Positions 58,012 to 64,000 of a DNA stretch of 64,000 bases are shown piece after piece. Position 1 is the first letter of the stretch; the number at the start of each line of letters is the position of its first letter. Under the pieces are notes generated by a model. The model ran no database searches. It worked only from the letters and a program-made list of their open reading frames with translations, and had not been told where the DNA came from. Both the position numbers and the translations under genes were made by a program. Location of the stretch: NCBI RefSeq assembly GCF_001831495.1, contig NZ_CP017689.1, positions 310,001 through 374,000 on the forward strand, in the 5' to 3' direction. This stretch comes from Thalassotalea crassostreae (lineage in GTDB: Bacteria; Pseudomonadota; Gammaproteobacteria; Enterobacterales; Alteromonadaceae).

Positions 58012-59577
58012 GTGTTTAGAACTGCAAAGAACTATAAAAATAAGCTGTCGACTTTGTTGATCACGTTAATACTTACGCTGATGTTAAGTGCGTGTGGCGG
58101 TGGTAACTCCAAAAAAGATGATGTGGTAGAAGTTGAAGAAAATGTTACTGAAACAACGCAGACAGCTAGTTTGCAGTCTTTTTATTTTCTAAGAACTCAT
58201 AACCCGTTGCTAACAACAGATATTTACGTAGAAATTAACGGTAATACCTTATCGGCACGAGTGAATATTGATGTGCCAGTAGATAGTTTAGTGGCAACGT
58301 TTAAATACGAAGGCGCTAAAGTTTATGTGAATAATGAAGAACAACAGAGTGACTTCACTATCAACGACTTTACCAATACTGTGACCTATACCGTTGAAAC
58401 AGATAACGGTACGCAAAAGCATTATGATGTTGACCTTACGGTTTTTACTGGTTTGCCGATCATTAATATTGTCACTGAAAATTATCAACCAATAGATTCC
58501 AAAGAAGATTACGTTCAAGGAATGGTATCGGTTCGAGCGAAAGATAGCGAAAATGCAATGACCGATGTCGAAATGAAGATTCGAGGTCGAGGTAATTCAA
58601 CTTGGTTTACACATCCTAAAAAGCCATTTCAAATGAAGCTCGAAGATAAAGCTGAAATGATGGGCATGCCGAAAGACAAAAAATGGTTGTTTTTAGCGGA
58701 ATACTCAGACAAAACGTTATTGCGTAATACCATTGCTTTTGAACTGGGTCATATCAGTAAATTAGATTGGACGCCGGCGAGTACATTTGCCGAAGTATTT
58801 TTAAATGGACTATACAACGGTACGTACAACATAACCCAAAAAGTAGAAGAGTCAGACAACAGAGTCGCGCTAGGTGACACTGGCTATTTACTTGAAATTG
58901 ACCAGTTCGAAAGACTTGATGATGATGACGTTTATTTTTACAGTCATAACTTTTTGCTAAACATTAAAGAACCTGAATTAGAATTTGAAAGTGATGAGTT
59001 TCATTATATTAAAAACTTAATTAGGGATTTTGAAACAGCATTACATAGCTCATCATTTAGCGATGTTAATAATGGTTACGCGAAATATATCGATATTGAT
59101 AGCTTTATTGATTGGTACTTGATCAGCGAAATTACCAAAAATGTAGATTCTAAGTTTTTCTCTAGTATTTACTTAAATGTCATGCCAGGTGAGACAATAA
59201 AAATGGGGCCGCTGTGGGACTTCGATTTAGCCTTTGGCAATACCGACTACGCTGACAGCCAATATTATTATGGCTTTTGGGTTAAAGAGCACACATGGTT
59301 TAAGCGCCTTTTCCAAGACCCTGCATTTGTAAGCAAAGTACAGCAACGATTTGCGTACTTTAAAGACCAGCAAGAATACATACTTAATACCATCGACGAA
59401 AAAGCTAACGCATTAAATTATGCCCAGCAAAAGAATGATAATAAATGGCAAACAATTGGTATTTATGTTTGGCCAAATGCAGTTGTTCTTGATACCTACC
59501 AAGAAGAAGTCGATCATATGAAAAACTGGTATATCGATAGAATGGACTGGTTAGATCAAGCATTTAATAATTTATAA
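58012..59577 (+). CDS. CotH kinase-like lipoprotein
   Basis: A 521-residue protein with a lipobox (LSACGGG), a beta domain of the cadherin-like type (about 50-145), and a CotH domain (about 150-515). CotH signs: IRGRGNSTW (glycine-rich loop), KPFQMKL (lysine), DWYLISEITKNVDS, and the metal-binding WDFDLAFGN. CotH proteins are atypical secreted kinases in spore coats and occur often near polysaccharide loci in marine bacteria; their targets there are unknown. It starts with GTG. Confidence 0.88.
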   Translation: MFRTAKNYKNKLSTLLITLILTLMLSACGGGNSKKDDVVEVEENVTETTQTASLQSFYFLRTHNPLLTTDIYVEINGNTLSARVNIDVPVDSLVATFKYEGAKVYVNNEEQQSDFTINDFTNTVTYTVETDNGTQKHYDVDLTVFTGLPIINIVTENYQPIDSKEDYVQGMVSVRAKDSENAMTDVEMKIRGRGNSTWFTHPKKPFQMKLEDKAEMMGMPKDKKWLFLAEYSDKTLLRNTIAFELGHISKLDWTPASTFAEVFLNGLYNGTYNITQKVEESDNRVALGDTGYLLEIDQFERLDDDDVYFYSHNFLLNIKEPELEFESDEFHYIKNLIRDFETALHSSSFSDVNNGYAKYIDIDSFIDWYLISEITKNVDSKFFSSIYLNVMPGETIKMGPLWDFDLAFGNTDYADSQYYYGFWVKEHTWFKRLFQDPAFVSKVQQRFAYFKDQQEYILNTIDEKANALNYAQQKNDNKWQTIGIYVWPNAVVLDTYQEEVDHMKNWYIDRMDWLDQAFNNL

Positions 59578-59588
59578 TCCACTAAATA

Positions 59589-59607
59589 GGGCCAATAAGT
59601 TTGGCCC
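59589..59607 (+). other. GC hairpin after the CotH-like gene
   Basis: GGGCCAA / TTGGCCC with a five-base loop, 12 bp past the stop. No T run follows, so it is a weak or factor-assisted terminator at best. The rest of the gap to 59824 shows nothing I can identify. Confidence 0.45.
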
Positions 59608-59823
59608 CTCTCAACATCAACTACAGATCCTAAACATTCTTCTCAACACCTACCTTGTGGCCTGTTACAAAATAACGTAATGTAAATTAAAAGCCGATAC
59701 TGGCTACTAAAAATTTGGCTATATTCGCCAGCTATATGCCTGCATTTCCAACGGATAGTGTAGGTTTTTTCTCTTTAATAAGATGTTATATTTTTTGAGG
59801 GTGCAGCTATCTTTGTTAGAGTA

Positions 59824-60159
59824 TTGATAAGTTTGACTGCTGTAGTGTTAATCGCAGGAGTAGGACTTACCTTTTTTAAACCACAGCAACATGTCGAAAT
59901 TATATCTTCTAGTTTCAAATGCTATGATGGTTCGTGCCAATATACTTATCAACTGAAAAATACCAGCTCAACCCTTCAATCAGGTAATGTCTATATCTTA
60001 TTAACATACGGTAAAGTTAGAAGTGGTTATGTCCAAGATATAGGGTATATTGAAAAAGAGTTTAATTTGGCTGGCAACGCAGAAATAACTTTTTCTGGTA
60101 TCTATAAATCTCCTAAAGAGTTAGATGCATACTTTAGGTTAAACAATAAAAAAATATAA
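59824..60159 (+). CDS. Integron cassette protein 1, small exported or anchored protein
   Basis: A 111-residue protein with an N-terminal hydrophobic helix (VVLIAGVGLTFF) and a beta-rich domain with two Cys (SFKCYDGSCQYTYQLKN) that may pair. The start is a TTG without ribosome-binding site; the frame is open 14 codons further upstream but has no ATG. It ends inside the R'' box of the first attC, as cassette genes do. No family recognised. Confidence 0.5.
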   Translation: MISLTAVVLIAGVGLTFFKPQQHVEIISSSFKCYDGSCQYTYQLKNTSSTLQSGNVYILLTYGKVRSGYVQDIGYIEKEFNLAGNAEITFSGIYKSPKELDAYFRLNNKKI

Positions 60160-60253
60160 CAAGGCGCTCAAGAAGGACGCAAAACACTTGGCTTGCGTTC
60201 GTGCCTCACTAATTTTAGCCAAGTATTTTTCGCCTCTTAGCTAGGCGTTATAC
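60154..60253 (+). repeat. attC site 1
   Basis: Begins ATATAAC (R''), ends GTTATAC (R'), 100 bp. Inner inverted arms ACTTGGCT / AGCCAAGT and GCGC...GGCG outer pairing. This is the layout of integron attC sites. Confidence 0.85.
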
Positions 60254-60269
60254 GCAAAACGGAGTTTGA

Positions 60270-61106
60270 GTGAAATCTCTATCTTATATTTTCATATTTC
60301 TTTTCATTAATTCGATTCAATTAGTCAAAGCTCAAGATAGAAATACCTTTGAGATTCCGCGAAGTAATGTTATCGAGATTCAAGATCCTGATTCAGGAAG
60401 GGTTTACCCTCTTTTTATAAAATTACCACGCTCATATAACAACCGAGAAGATAAGTCATATCCTGTTATCTACTTAACCGACGCATGGTATAGTTTCCAA
60501 ATTGTATCTGGCGCTACTAGATTTCCAATGAATACAGGAAAAATGAAAGAGGCTATAATTGTCGGGATTTCAAACTCAAAAGGATCTAAAGGCCCCTCTA
60601 GTCGGATTCGTGATTATACTCATACTGAAGATTCAAGCTGGAAGTTTCAAACAGGAAAAGCGAAAGAACATATTAGTTTTATTGAAAAGTCAGTTTTCCC
60701 TTTCATTGAAAAAAACTACAGAGTAAATGAATCTAGGACTTTTGTTGGTAATTCACTTGGTGGACTACTTGGGGCATACGTATTGTTTACTAAACCTGAT
60801 ATGTTTAATAATTATGTCTTAGGCAGCCCATCTGTTTGGTTTAAAGATAATGATATTCTTAAAATTAAAACAGATCCTAATTTAAATAAGCATAAGGTGT
60901 TTATTGCTGTTGGTGCTAATGAGACAATTCAACTGGATTCGTCAAAACACGACATGGTTAAAGGTGCAAAGGAACTTGAGTTAAAGCTATCAGGTGAGTC
61001 ATTCCCTAATACAAAAGTAAAGCTAATAACTATTCAAGGCGCAAACCATGAAACTGCGTTCCCAACTACTGCAATTCAAGGGTTGTATTGGCTGTTCAAA
61101 GAATAG
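60270..61106 (+). CDS. Integron cassette protein 2, exported esterase (PF00756-like)
   Basis: A 278-residue alpha/beta hydrolase of the esterase D/IroE-like group. Signal peptide (cleavage after VKA, residue about 21). Nucleophile Ser in GNSLGG; Asp likely in the GANETIQLDSS region; His in GANHETAFP. The start is GTG with GGAG eight bases upstream, 17 bp from the cassette boundary. Relatives act on enterobactin or simple esters; the substrate here is unknown. The gene is AT-rich like the other cassettes. Confidence 0.75.
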   Translation: MKSLSYIFIFLFINSIQLVKAQDRNTFEIPRSNVIEIQDPDSGRVYPLFIKLPRSYNNREDKSYPVIYLTDAWYSFQIVSGATRFPMNTGKMKEAIIVGISNSKGSKGPSSRIRDYTHTEDSSWKFQTGKAKEHISFIEKSVFPFIEKNYRVNESRTFVGNSLGGLLGAYVLFTKPDMFNNYVLGSPSVWFKDNDILKIKTDPNLNKHKVFIAVGANETIQLDSSKHDMVKGAKELELKLSGESFPNTKVKLITIQGANHETAFPTTAIQGLYWLFKE

Positions 61107-61129
61107 TGGTAATTGCATATAATAAGCTG

Positions 61130-61217
61130 TAAACAAGGACAAAATACAGTTGGATTTTGCTCCTCCGTCGCTTAATTTTAACCAACTATATTTTGCCCAT
61201 TAACAGGTGTGTTTGTT
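61130..61217 (+). repeat. attC site 2 (degenerate)
   Basis: TGTAAAC at the left, a GTTT at the right, and clear inner arms CAAAATA-c-AGTTGG / CCAACT-a-TATTTTG. The R boxes diverge from the consensus, so exact ends are uncertain. Confidence 0.6.
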
Positions 61218-61226
61218 GATAAAAAT

Positions 61227-61322
61227 ATGCCTAAATCTAAAACTTTAGTAATAATGTACGCAGTTTTAATTCTCTTTTTTTGTGGATTCTTTTATTTTTT
61301 ATATAAAATGGCTAGTGCTTAA
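61227..61322 (+). CDS. Integron cassette protein 3, 31-residue membrane peptide
   Basis: ATG at 61227 to TAA at 61320-61322, coding for a single hydrophobic helix (LVIMYAVLILFFCGFFYFLY) with a basic N-terminus. It is the only frame of note between attC 2 and attC 3. There is no clear ribosome-binding site, so expression is uncertain. Confidence 0.4.
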   Translation: MPKSKTLVIMYAVLILFFCGFFYFLYKMASA

Positions 61323-61330
61323 TAATAGTC

Positions 61331-61411
61331 AGCTAACAAAATAATTGGATTGGGTTCGTGCCTCGCTAATTTTAGCCAAGTATTTGAGCGCCTCTTAGCT
61401 TGGCGTTAGTT
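61331..61411 (+). repeat. attC site 3
   Basis: AGCTAAC (R'') to GTTAGTT (R'), 81 bp, complementary at six of seven bases. Right half nearly identical to attC 1. Confidence 0.82.
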
Positions 61412-61450
61412 GCTCCTCAAATAGTGATTAGCGTTATGATGTTATGGTGC

Positions 61451-61456
61451 TATAAT
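61451..61456 (+). promoter_or_regulatory. Promoter (-10) of the toxin-antitoxin cassette
   Basis: TATAAT, within a run of GTTATG repeats (61433-61466) that may be the antitoxin operator. AAGGAG follows before the ATG at 61485. Confidence 0.6.
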
Positions 61457-61484
61457 GTTGTTATGTGCATAAGGAGTTACAATC

Positions 61485-61718
61485 ATGAGTAATTTATCAA
61501 AGCGTTCTACCGTTTATTTTGAACCAGATATACATCAAGCATTAAAAATCAGAGCTGCTTCGTCTGATCTCTCAGTTTCTGAGCTTATTGATGAAGCTGT
61601 TCGTTTATTAATGCGCGAAGACCAAGAAGATTTAGCAGCGATCTCCAACAGGGTTGCGGAACCTGAAATATCTTATGAAGACTTATTAAATGATCTGAAG
61701 TCACATGGCAAAATATAA
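61485..61718 (+). CDS. Antitoxin, ribbon-helix-helix/RelB type (cassette 4)
   Basis: A 77-residue antitoxin. N-terminal ribbon-helix-helix (RSTVYFEPDIHQALKIRAAS then LSVSELIDEAVRLL), C-terminal toxin-binding tail. Overlaps the toxin gene by 14 bp. Its own promoter lies inside the cassette, as usual for toxin-antitoxin cassettes, which stabilise arrays. Confidence 0.9.
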   Translation: MSNLSKRSTVYFEPDIHQALKIRAASSDLSVSELIDEAVRLLMREDQEDLAAISNRVAEPEISYEDLLNDLKSHGKI

Positions 61719-61968
61719 AATAACTTTCAAAAAATCAGTTTCAAAAGATCTTCGCAATATCCCCAATCAGGATGTAAAAAAAATCTTGAGTAAGATCGAG
61801 GTTATTGCTGAAAACCCTAGAGCAGATGGGTGTATAAAGCTTTCTGGTCAAGAAAATTATAGAGTTAGACAAGGTCTTTATAGAATAGTCTACGAAATAA
61901 GGGATGAAGTCGTAGTCGTGAATGTAATAAAAGTCGCGCATCGATCAAATGTTTATAAGAACAACTAA
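61705..61968 (+). CDS. RelE/ParE-type toxin (cassette 4)
   Basis: An 87-residue toxin with the RelE fold pattern: YKITFKKSVSKDLRNIP, then KLSGQENYRVRQGLYRIVYEI and a C-terminal VIKVAHRSNVY. The basic residues fit an mRNA interferase of the RelE branch. The stop is inside the R'' region of attC 4. Confidence 0.92.
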   Translation: MAKYKITFKKSVSKDLRNIPNQDVKKILSKIEVIAENPRADGCIKLSGQENYRVRQGLYRIVYEIRDEVVVVNVIKVAHRSNVYKNN

Positions 61969-62063
61969 CAAGGCGCTAAAGTTGACAATTAACACTGTCA
62001 CAGTTTTAGCAAACAACGCAAAAACAGCGCCATTATTAATCGCCACTTAGCTTAGCGTTATAT
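61963..62063 (+). repeat. attC site 4
   Basis: AACTAAC (R'') to GTTATAT (R'), 101 bp; internal TTTTAGCAAACAACGC and outer AAGGCGC pairing with the GCG next to R'. Confidence 0.85.
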
Positions 62064-62082
62064 ACACAAAAGGAACTTTCAC

Positions 62083-62274
62083 ATGATAAAAGAGAGCTGG
62101 AAATCTATTATCACAATTAGCGGAGCAGTAACTCTAGGTAGTCTAACCGCGAAGAAACTAATTATTGGTGAGTTTGATATAACTGATTTTAGTATCGTAT
62201 TTTCCATTTCAATATTCGCGGGCATATTTTTTTCTTATATCCGTAACATTAGTAAAAACAACAAAGATAATTAA
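62083..62274 (+). CDS. Integron cassette protein 5, small membrane protein
   Basis: A 63-residue protein with one or two hydrophobic segments (residues 9-28 and 35-53) and a basic, Asn/Lys-rich C-terminus. AAAGGAACT stands ahead of the ATG. No family recognised. Confidence 0.6.
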   Translation: MIKESWKSIITISGAVTLGSLTAKKLIIGEFDITDFSIVFSISIFAGIFFSYIRNISKNNKDN

Positions 62275-62278
62275 GTGT

Positions 62279-62379
62279 ACATAACAAGGCGCTTAATTGG
62301 ACAATGAACACTGTCACATTTTTAGCAAACAACGCAAAAACAGCGCCATTACTAATCGCCACTTAGCTTGGCGTTAAGG
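62279..62379 (+). repeat. attC site 5
   Basis: ACATAAC (R'') to GTTAAGG (R'), 101 bp, nearly identical to attC 4 over its whole length, so the two cassettes were probably gained from the same kind of array. Confidence 0.85.
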
Positions 62380-62386
62380 CATCTTC

Positions 62387-62711
62387 ATGGGAATGTTCTT
62401 CCTACTAGTATGGATCGGTTCAGCATTAACAGGTGCATTGGTAGCTCTGACAATTCGTGGAATTTTATATTTCAGAGACAGAAAAAATAAGAAAATATAT
62501 CCAGTCAATCTATACGTTCTAGTAATCACCATTCAATTTCTTACGCTATATTTTGGTAAAGGCATTGTAATGCAAATATTTCCTAGCACTTATGGCAATA
62601 GCAGTGGTGCTGACTTTGGCGGGGGCCAGCTTTGAAGAGCATTGTTTTGGTATAGCCGGAGTGTTTTTCTTAGTATTTATTATTAAGCCCATTGTATTCG
62701 GCATTTTTTAA
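62387..62711 (+). CDS. Integron cassette protein 6, membrane protein with probable frameshift
   Basis: The uninterrupted frame gives 82 residues with two hydrophobic helices and ends at 62635. If the frame shifts at the G5 run (62621-62625), coding continues to a TAA at 62709-62711 and adds a third hydrophobic helix (FGIAGVFFLVFIIKPIVFGIF). The stop would then sit right before the next R'' box, as in the other cassettes, which suggests the longer version is the original. Frameshift mutation or sequencing error cannot be told apart. Confidence 0.5.
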
Positions 62712-62713
62712 AG

Positions 62714-62726
62714 CTTTAACAAGAGA
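62714..62726 (+). repeat. Broken attC site 6
   Basis: CTTTAACAAG, the left end of an attC (R'' plus the AAG that follows it in attC 1, 4 and 5); the rest is missing and IS110-family sequence begins. Confidence 0.5.
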
Positions 62727-62747
62727 CTATGGCGTCAATAACTAATT

Positions 62748-63698
62748 TCATACTTTTGGCGCCTCCCACATAACACCATCTCTAAGCATTGAATTTAAGA
62801 TCACAATCATCTTCCTAATGCAGGCAATAATAGCGACTTTTTTAGGTTTTCCTGCCTCTAATAATCGCTGATATGTTGCTTTAAAAACTGGATTTGATTG
62901 CATTGCAGACATCATTGCCATGTATAAAACTGTTCGCACTTGAGGGCGGCCTCCTTGTATTTTTCGATGTCCCTTATACCGACCACTTTCTCGGTTCATA
63001 GGCGCAACACCAATTAATGCGCTAGCTTGCTTACTGTTGATATAGCCTAATTCAGGCAAATTACTGATGATTGATGCCGCTGCAATTTTGCCAATGCCTG
63101 TCATGCTTTGAAGTATCATATTTTTCGCTTGATATTCTGGGCAACTTTCAATGAGTTTAACGATTTTTTCTTCAATTTTTATTATCTGATTTTTGAATAA
63201 AGTAAGCACTGGTTTGATTGTCATAGCCAATTCTTTGGGCATAATTTGTAGTCGATTCTTTTCCATGGTTTGCATATTTAATAATTGGTTACGGCGGGTG
63301 ACTAAATCGCTCATAGCTTGCATGGTGTCTGGTTTAAGTTTGGACAATGATGGTTTAATTGCTTCGCTATAGTGGGCAATTAATTGTGCATCAAGTTTAT
63401 CTGTTTTAGCGCGCTGACCAATGGCACCTGCAAACCTTTTTATATGGATAGGGTTTGCGATAGTGAATGGTAAACCTGCGTTAGCACAGGCGATGATAAA
63501 TGGCATTTCAAGCCGTCCAGTTGCTTCAATAACAATACGTTCAGGTTTGTGCTTTTTGATGATTTTAACGGCTTCCTTAATGCCTTTTTTATCGTTTGCT
63601 ACGGTGAAATAAATGTCCAATGGACGAATATAAATGTCGAGCTGATATTTTCCTGTATCAACACCAACGTTAATGTTTTGATTTGTATGTGCTTTCAT
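62748..63698 (-). CDS. IS110-family DEDD transposase
   Basis: A 316-residue recombinase. N-terminal DEDD_Tnp_IS110 domain (GVDTGKYQLDIYIRP, then VIEATGRLEMPF; DKLDAQLIAHY) and C-terminal Transposase_20 domain (LQSMTGIGKIAAASII with SALIGVAPMNRESGRYKGHRKIQGGRPQVR split across residues 220-255, containing the conserved Ser region). Length is complete. Confidence 0.94.
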   Translation of the reverse strand: MKAHTNQNINVGVDTGKYQLDIYIRPLDIYFTVANDKKGIKEAVKIIKKHKPERIVIEATGRLEMPFIIACANAGLPFTIANPIHIKRFAGAIGQRAKTDKLDAQLIAHYSEAIKPSLSKLKPDTMQAMSDLVTRRNQLLNMQTMEKNRLQIMPKELAMTIKPVLTLFKNQIIKIEEKIVKLIESCPEYQAKNMILQSMTGIGKIAAASIISNLPELGYINSKQASALIGVAPMNRESGRYKGHRKIQGGRPQVRTVLYMAMMSAMQSNPVFKATYQRLLEAGKPKKVAIIACIRKMIVILNSMLRDGVMWEAPKV

Positions 63699-63880
63699 AA
63701 TAAGCTAACCCTTACTTGCATAATGCGGGTTCGAGACCCAGTAGACTATTCGAGTGTAATGCTTGGAGTTCTTCGTCGCGTTCGTTCTTGTTATCGGTCT
63801 CTCAACAGAGGAGCCTTCGTTCAATCGAACTACGACAAAGAAGGGCTTTAGTTGCAGCTAAAGCCTGGGTCTCACTTTAC
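63699..63880 (-). ncRNA. Candidate bridge (seek) RNA region of the IS110 element
   Basis: About 180 nt upstream of the transposase, with several stem-loops: GGCTTTAG/CTAAAGCC (63842-63863), GTTC/GAAC (63810-63823), CTCT/AGAG near 63800 and GGG/CCC around TTCGAGA (63727-63739). In the IS110 group this flank encodes the guide RNA for target choice. Assignment is by position and structure only. From 63881 to 64000 nothing further is identified. Confidence 0.45.
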
Positions 63881-64000
63881 CGAAAATTAAAAATAATTAA
63901 TAAAAGATATGGGTTTATTATCCATACAAGCCGTTCAAGCGAGACTTCTAACAGTTGGCTGGTTTCGCTTATTGAACCAGTCTATAAAGCCACTTTCTTC

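Larger units (their letters stand above)
62725..64000 (-). mobile_element. IS110-family insertion sequence (right end not seen)
   Basis: Transposase gene with a short 3' flank (about 23 bp to the broken attC) and a long 5' non-coding flank. There are no terminal inverted repeats or target duplications, as usual for IS110. The left end is inferred from the break in attC 6. The rest of attC 6 is not found up to 64000, so the element or a rearrangement reaches the window edge. Confidence 0.6.

Noticed and set aside
61140..61194. CAAAATA...TATTTTG resembling the Lrp-type operator
   Set aside because: The arms are about 40 bp apart and form the stem of attC 2; the operator has a one-base spacer.
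63725..63745. tRNA-like T-arm (GGGTTCGAGACCC)
   Set aside because: No D-arm, anticodon arm or acceptor stem fits around it; it lies in the structured flank of the IS110 element.

Overview
The window is AT-rich chromosomal DNA of a marine gammaproteobacterium, most likely of the Colwelliaceae (Thalassotalea/Colwellia type). This rests on gene content and order: efp with epmA and epmB, glnA-ntrB-ntrC with NtrC boxes, a yihY-dtd-fabY group, a hut operon with a long-form urocanase, a laminarin locus and integron-type cassettes. No rRNA or tRNA gene is visible, so the assignment is inference.

Layout. 0-4.7 kb: an Mrp/NuoLMN-like cation-proton antiporter operon, cut at its 5' end by the window edge. 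4.9-10.7 kb: two small envelope proteins, an outer-membrane protein, the EF-P modification system (epmB, efp, epmA) and a MerC-like membrane protein behind a Zur-type box. 10.8-19.6 kb: nitrogen regulation (ntrC, ntrB, glnA, with a sigma-54 promoter and several NtrC palindromes), a Sel1-repeat protein and typA. 19.8-26.5 kb: an uptake and catabolism island (ureohydrolase, NCS1 permease, Lrp-type regulator, TonB receptor, DUF917 enzyme) with a shared palindromic operator. 26.6-34.5 kb: sodB and housekeeping genes, with one small decayed gene at 29.1-29.3 kb. 34.5-40.5 kb: an ATP/ADP-carrier-like protein in an operon with a phosphatase fused to a kinase-like domain, then two SPFH proteins and NfeD.

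40.7-41.1 kb holds a tandem array of a 113-bp unit made of three hairpins. Read on the minus strand, every loop carries GGA, and one loop nearly equals the CsrA consensus. Read on the plus strand, the loops are UCC-rich and a good terminator follows. It is the best candidate for an undescribed regulatory RNA. 41.1-46.7 kb: hutC-hutH-hutU with two HutC operators, and a secreted pyroglutamyl-peptidase-like protein whose catalytic Cys is replaced by Ser.

46.8-59.6 kb is a beta-1,3-glucan (laminarin) locus. A five-gene leftward operon encodes three GH3 enzymes, a GH16 laminarinase with a C-terminal surface-sorting signal, and an FHS sugar transporter. A divergent pair encodes a GPH symporter and a CotH-like lipoprotein. 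Polymer would be cut at the surface, trimmed in the envelope, and finished in the cytoplasm.

59.8-62.7 kb is an integron cassette array without an integrase (a CALIN): six small cassettes, five attC sites and a sixth attC broken off beside an IS110-family element that fills the right end. One cassette carries a RelE/ParE-type toxin-antitoxin pair; most of the others encode small proteins of unknown function.
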